Source of the DNA: Ilyobacter_A sp963675185 | GTDB lineage: Bacteria; Fusobacteriota; Fusobacteriia; Fusobacteriales; Fusobacteriaceae | Length of the DNA: 64,000 nucleotides | Direction of reading: 5' to 3' | Assembly: GCA_963675185.2 (NCBI GenBank) | Contig: CAXXOH010000003.1 | Location: forward strand, 496,001-560,000 | In this document: one piece after another, positions 62,028 through 64,000 of the stretch | Position numbering within the stretch: the stretch's first letter is position 1 | Layout: the number at the start of each line of letters is the position of its first letter | Notes under the pieces: generated by a model | The model's input: the letters and a program-made list of their open reading frames with translations, nothing else | The model's database searches: none | What the model was told of the DNA's origin: nothing | Position numbers and translations under genes: made by a program

Positions 62028-63086
62028 TTGTCAAATTAAATGCAACACTCTTGGATTTCACCCCAAAATACTTCATGGGGTATTTTCCAACCTAGACGTT
62101 TTCTCGGTCTATGATTAAGTGCTTTCATCACTTTTCTTACCTCTTCTTTTGTTAACTTAAAAAAATTACTTCCCATTAGAAAATATCTTCGAAGTAATTC
62201 ATTGTAATTCTCATTATATCCTCTTTCCCAAGAATGATAAGGGTTTGCAAAATAACACTCAACATTCAATTCTTTTTCGAGCTCTTTAAATCCTGCAAAT
62301 TTTTTCCCATTATCAGATGTAAAAGTTTTAATGAACTTACTCGGTATCACTTTAAAAACCTCTATAGTCGCTCGGTTAAATGTACTCGCTTTCTTATCTG
62401 TCATCAACTCATCGAAACCATAACCTGACTCTCTATCGACATACGTCATAATTGCGCCTTTTCGCGCAGCACCTATAACAGTATCGCTTTCAAAATGACC
62501 TATTTCGCTTCTTTCGTCTGCTTCTCTAGGCCTTTCTGATATATTTTTCTTATCAGGGATAGTTCCCCTTGTTTCCTTAGTCCCTTTAGTTTTTTTCTTT
62601 CCTTGGAAGCAGCTCTTTTTCTGTACCTTTAAATTTTCCCTCTTTAATACCTCTGTAGATAGTCTTAAAACATGGTTAATCAATACCTTCAACCTTGGCT
62701 CTACCGGCAATTTGTTCAGGAGTCCATCCTTTTTCAAGTTTCTTTTGAATATACTCAACAATCTTTTCATCAGCCAGTTTATCTTTTGCACCGTATCCGC
62801 AAGAAGACTTTCTAGACTGATATTGATTTTGAGCGTTAATGGCTCTGTATTCTCCATTAACGCTATTGCGGCTAATTTCCCTTGTGATACTGGATTTGTT
62901 TCTGACAAGTTCTTTAGCAATTTGAGAAGGTTTTATTCCCTGCACTAAAGATAAGGCTATCGTTTCTTTTTCGATTATGGTAAAATGTGTATGACTCATA
63001 GAAAATCTCCTTTAAATGTTTGTTCGCACTCACATTATACCAAGGAAATATCTATGGGTCATTTTTTGTTGCAATTAATTATACAA
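62028..63086 (-). mobile_element. IS30-like insertion sequence, degraded
   Basis: Terminal inverted repeats TTGTCAAATTAAATGCAAC (62028-62046) and, on the other strand at 63086-63068, TTGTATAATTAATTGCAAC match at 16 of 19 positions. One transposase gene inside, broken. No clear target duplication. It sits between rtcB and the oxidoreductase terminator. Confidence 0.85.
62036..62999 (-). pseudogene. IS30-family transposase with nonsense and frameshift
   Basis: The N-terminal helix-turn-helix part (MSHTHFTIIEKETIALSLVQGIKPSQIAKEL...GWTPEQIAGRAKVEGID) meets a TAA near 62676. The same frame continues with recognisable IS30 sequence (KTIYRGIKEGKFKGTEKELLPRK). A shift in an A-rich stretch near 62600 leads to the DDE domain in a second frame: HFESDTVIG, FTSDNGKKFAGF, ANPYHSWERGYNENYNELLRRY. 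Two lesions make it a pseudogene, although the second lies in an A-run where programmed slippage is sometimes used. Confidence 0.85.
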
Positions 63087-63099
63087 TTCAAGAGATAAA

Positions 63100-63128
63100 A
63101 AAAGACGCGGATAAAATCCGCGTCTTTT
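63100..63128 (-). terminator. Terminator of the pyruvate:ferredoxin oxidoreductase gene
   Basis: Perfect 12-bp stem AAAAGACGCGGA/TCCGCGTCTTTT with a 5-base loop; on the minus strand it is followed by TTTATCTC. Confidence 0.9.
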
Positions 63129-63148
63129 ATTTTATTAAGCGCTTGCAA

Positions 63149-64000
63149 TTATTTTTCTTCTGAGAAATCTAGTGCTGCAAGTCTTTTGTATTGTCTCCAT
63201 TTTCTTTGAGCTTCAGCTTTGTTTCTTGCGAAAAGTTCTGCTGCTCTTTCTGGATTAGATTTAGCAAGAGTTGCGTATCTAACCTCTCCCATTAAGAAGT
63301 CGTTGTAAGTATCCCAGCTAGGCTCTTTAGAGTCTAGTTGAAGTGGGTTTTGACCCTCTTTTTCTAATAGTGGGTTGTATCTGAATAGTGGCCAGTAACC
63401 AGATTCCGTAGCTAGTTTCATCTCTAGTTGAGATTGCCCCATCCCTTTTCTGATTCCGTGGTTAACACATGGAGCATAAGCGATTACTATTGATGGTCCT
63501 GGATAAGCCTCTGCTTCTTTGATAGCTTTTAAGTATTGAGCTTGGTTTGCACCCATCGATACTTGAGCTACATAGATGTATCCGTAAGACATGAATATTC
63601 CTGCGATGTCTTTCTTTTGGATTGCTTTTCCTGCTGCAGCAAATTTAGCTACTGCTCCTGTAGGAGATGCTTTTGATGCTTGTCCACCAGTGTTTGAGTA
63701 TACCTCAGTATCCATAACTAGTATGTTTACGTCGTCTCCTGATGCAAGTACGTGGTCGATACCTCCATAACCGATATCGTTTGCCCATCCGTCTCCACCG
63801 AAGATCCATTGTGATTTTTTAACGATGTAGTCTTTTAGCGACTCTATCTCGTTAGCACCTTCGAAATCTTTTCCAGCGATTAGCGGTAATAATTTAGCTC
63901 TGATTTCAGCTGTTTTCTCACCGTTAGTTCTGTTAGCTATCCACTCTTTGTATAGTTCAGCTACTTCTGCAGGAACTGCATCCATAGTATTTTCCATTAC
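63149..64000 (-). CDS. nifJ: Pyruvate:ferredoxin (flavodoxin) oxidoreductase, C-terminal part
   Basis: The frame is open through the right edge, so only the last 280 or so residues are present. They contain the thiamine diphosphate-binding domain: FGGDGWANDIGYGGIDHVLASGDDVNILVMDTEVYSNTGGQASKASPTGAVAKFA (GDGWA and NTGGQ motifs), then NHGIRKGMGQSQLEMKLA and a terminal KRLAALDF typical of the single-chain enzyme. It oxidises pyruvate to acetyl-CoA, CO2 and reduced ferredoxin, the key step of fermentation. Very uniform codon use points to high expression. Confidence 0.95.
   Translation of the reverse strand, partial: VMENTMDAVPAEVAELYKEWIANRTNGEKTAEIRAKLLPLIAGKDFEGANEIESLKDYIVKKSQWIFGGDGWANDIGYGGIDHVLASGDDVNILVMDTEVYSNTGGQASKASPTGAVAKFAAAGKAIQKKDIAGIFMSYGYIYVAQVSMGANQAQYLKAIKEAEAYPGPSIVIAYAPCVNHGIRKGMGQSQLEMKLATESGYWPLFRYNPLLEKEGQNPLQLDSKEPSWDTYNDFLMGEVRYATLAKSNPERAAELFARNKAEAQRKWRQYKRLAALDFSEEK

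Noticed and set aside
62560..62700. Programmed frameshifting in the IS30 transposase
   Set aside because: The A-run could allow slippage, but a separate in-frame TAA upstream also has to be bypassed, so decay is the simpler reading.
1..64000. CRISPR array or replication origin
   Set aside because: No regularly spaced repeats, no dnaA gene or DnaA-box cluster, and no strand-switch pattern typical of an origin were seen.

Overview
The window looks like a chromosomal segment of a member of the Fusobacteriota, probably an Ilyobacter/Propionigenium/Fusobacterium-type anaerobe. This is inferred from gene content and AT-rich composition, not from an rRNA gene. Supporting signs are a type Vd patatin autotransporter (FplA-like) with an outer-membrane barrel, which implies a diderm envelope. 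A pyruvate:ferredoxin oxidoreductase, a TAXI-TRAP transporter and an AT-rich genome with strong Shine-Dalgarno sites and frequent GTG/TTG starts fit the same group.

Region by region. 1-5836 (+): the 3' part of a DHH-CBS-tRNA nucleotidyltransferase fusion, aroA and fplA. 5864-10460 (-): rqcH, a MarR-FeoA fusion regulator, rpe, rsgA and a PASTA-only membrane protein. This order resembles the Firmicutes prkC-rsgA-rpe cluster, but without the kinase domain. 10620-17108 (+): a long RNA, nucleotide and cofactor run (two tandem hpt genes, rsmA, a DUF4911 gene, pdxJ, a YbgC-type thioesterase, khpA, rimM, trmD, a PPC/DUF296 gene, a gamma-carbonic anhydrase and a SPOUT-like RNA methyltransferase). It ends at a 44-nt perfect palindrome. 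17167-18821 (-): an UPF0210 gene and an ACT-domain gene. 19022-23568 (+): manA, a DUF134 regulator, a CapK-like adenylating enzyme, a fatty acid hydroxylase family membrane protein and several very small genes.

23683-35831 is an accessory zone. A response regulator has two frameshifts and its partner histidine kinase is cut off by an IS701-like element, which abuts an IS256-like element. Next come a FUSC-type exporter, a dicarboxylate/glutamate symporter, a TAXI-TRAP binding protein with fused permease, an IS3 remnant and a second, different IS256-like element. The zone ends directly downstream of valS.

35875-38800 (-): valS has a 230-nt leader encoding a 16-residue peptide with six valines, followed by a terminator hairpin. 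This is a candidate ribosome-mediated attenuator and is the most interesting observation in the window. 39001-41193 (+): a CHASE4-GGDEF-HD-GYP cyclic-di-GMP protein. 41243-54331 (-): core protein-quality and translation genes (ysxC, a flavin reductase-like gene, lon, clpX, clpP, tig, recJ, rbfA, infB, ylxR-L7Ae fusion, nusA, rimP). The rimP-nusA operon starts with a promoter and a leader terminator that suggests NusA autoregulation. 54633-57683 (+): a YihY-family membrane protein and an unusual HprK/PEPCK-like P-loop protein. 57703-60242 holds small envelope proteins and a DUF2254 membrane protein flanked by 21-bp direct repeats. 60503-64000 (-): tRNA-Arg(CCT), tRNA-Gly(GCC), rtcB, a broken IS30 element and the 3' part of the pyruvate:ferredoxin oxidoreductase gene.

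Other points to look at are rsgA, which has no canonical start codon where its N-terminal OB fold begins and seems to start at ATC, and the kinase-less PASTA protein in the prkC position. All calls were made by reading the sequence; no database search was run.
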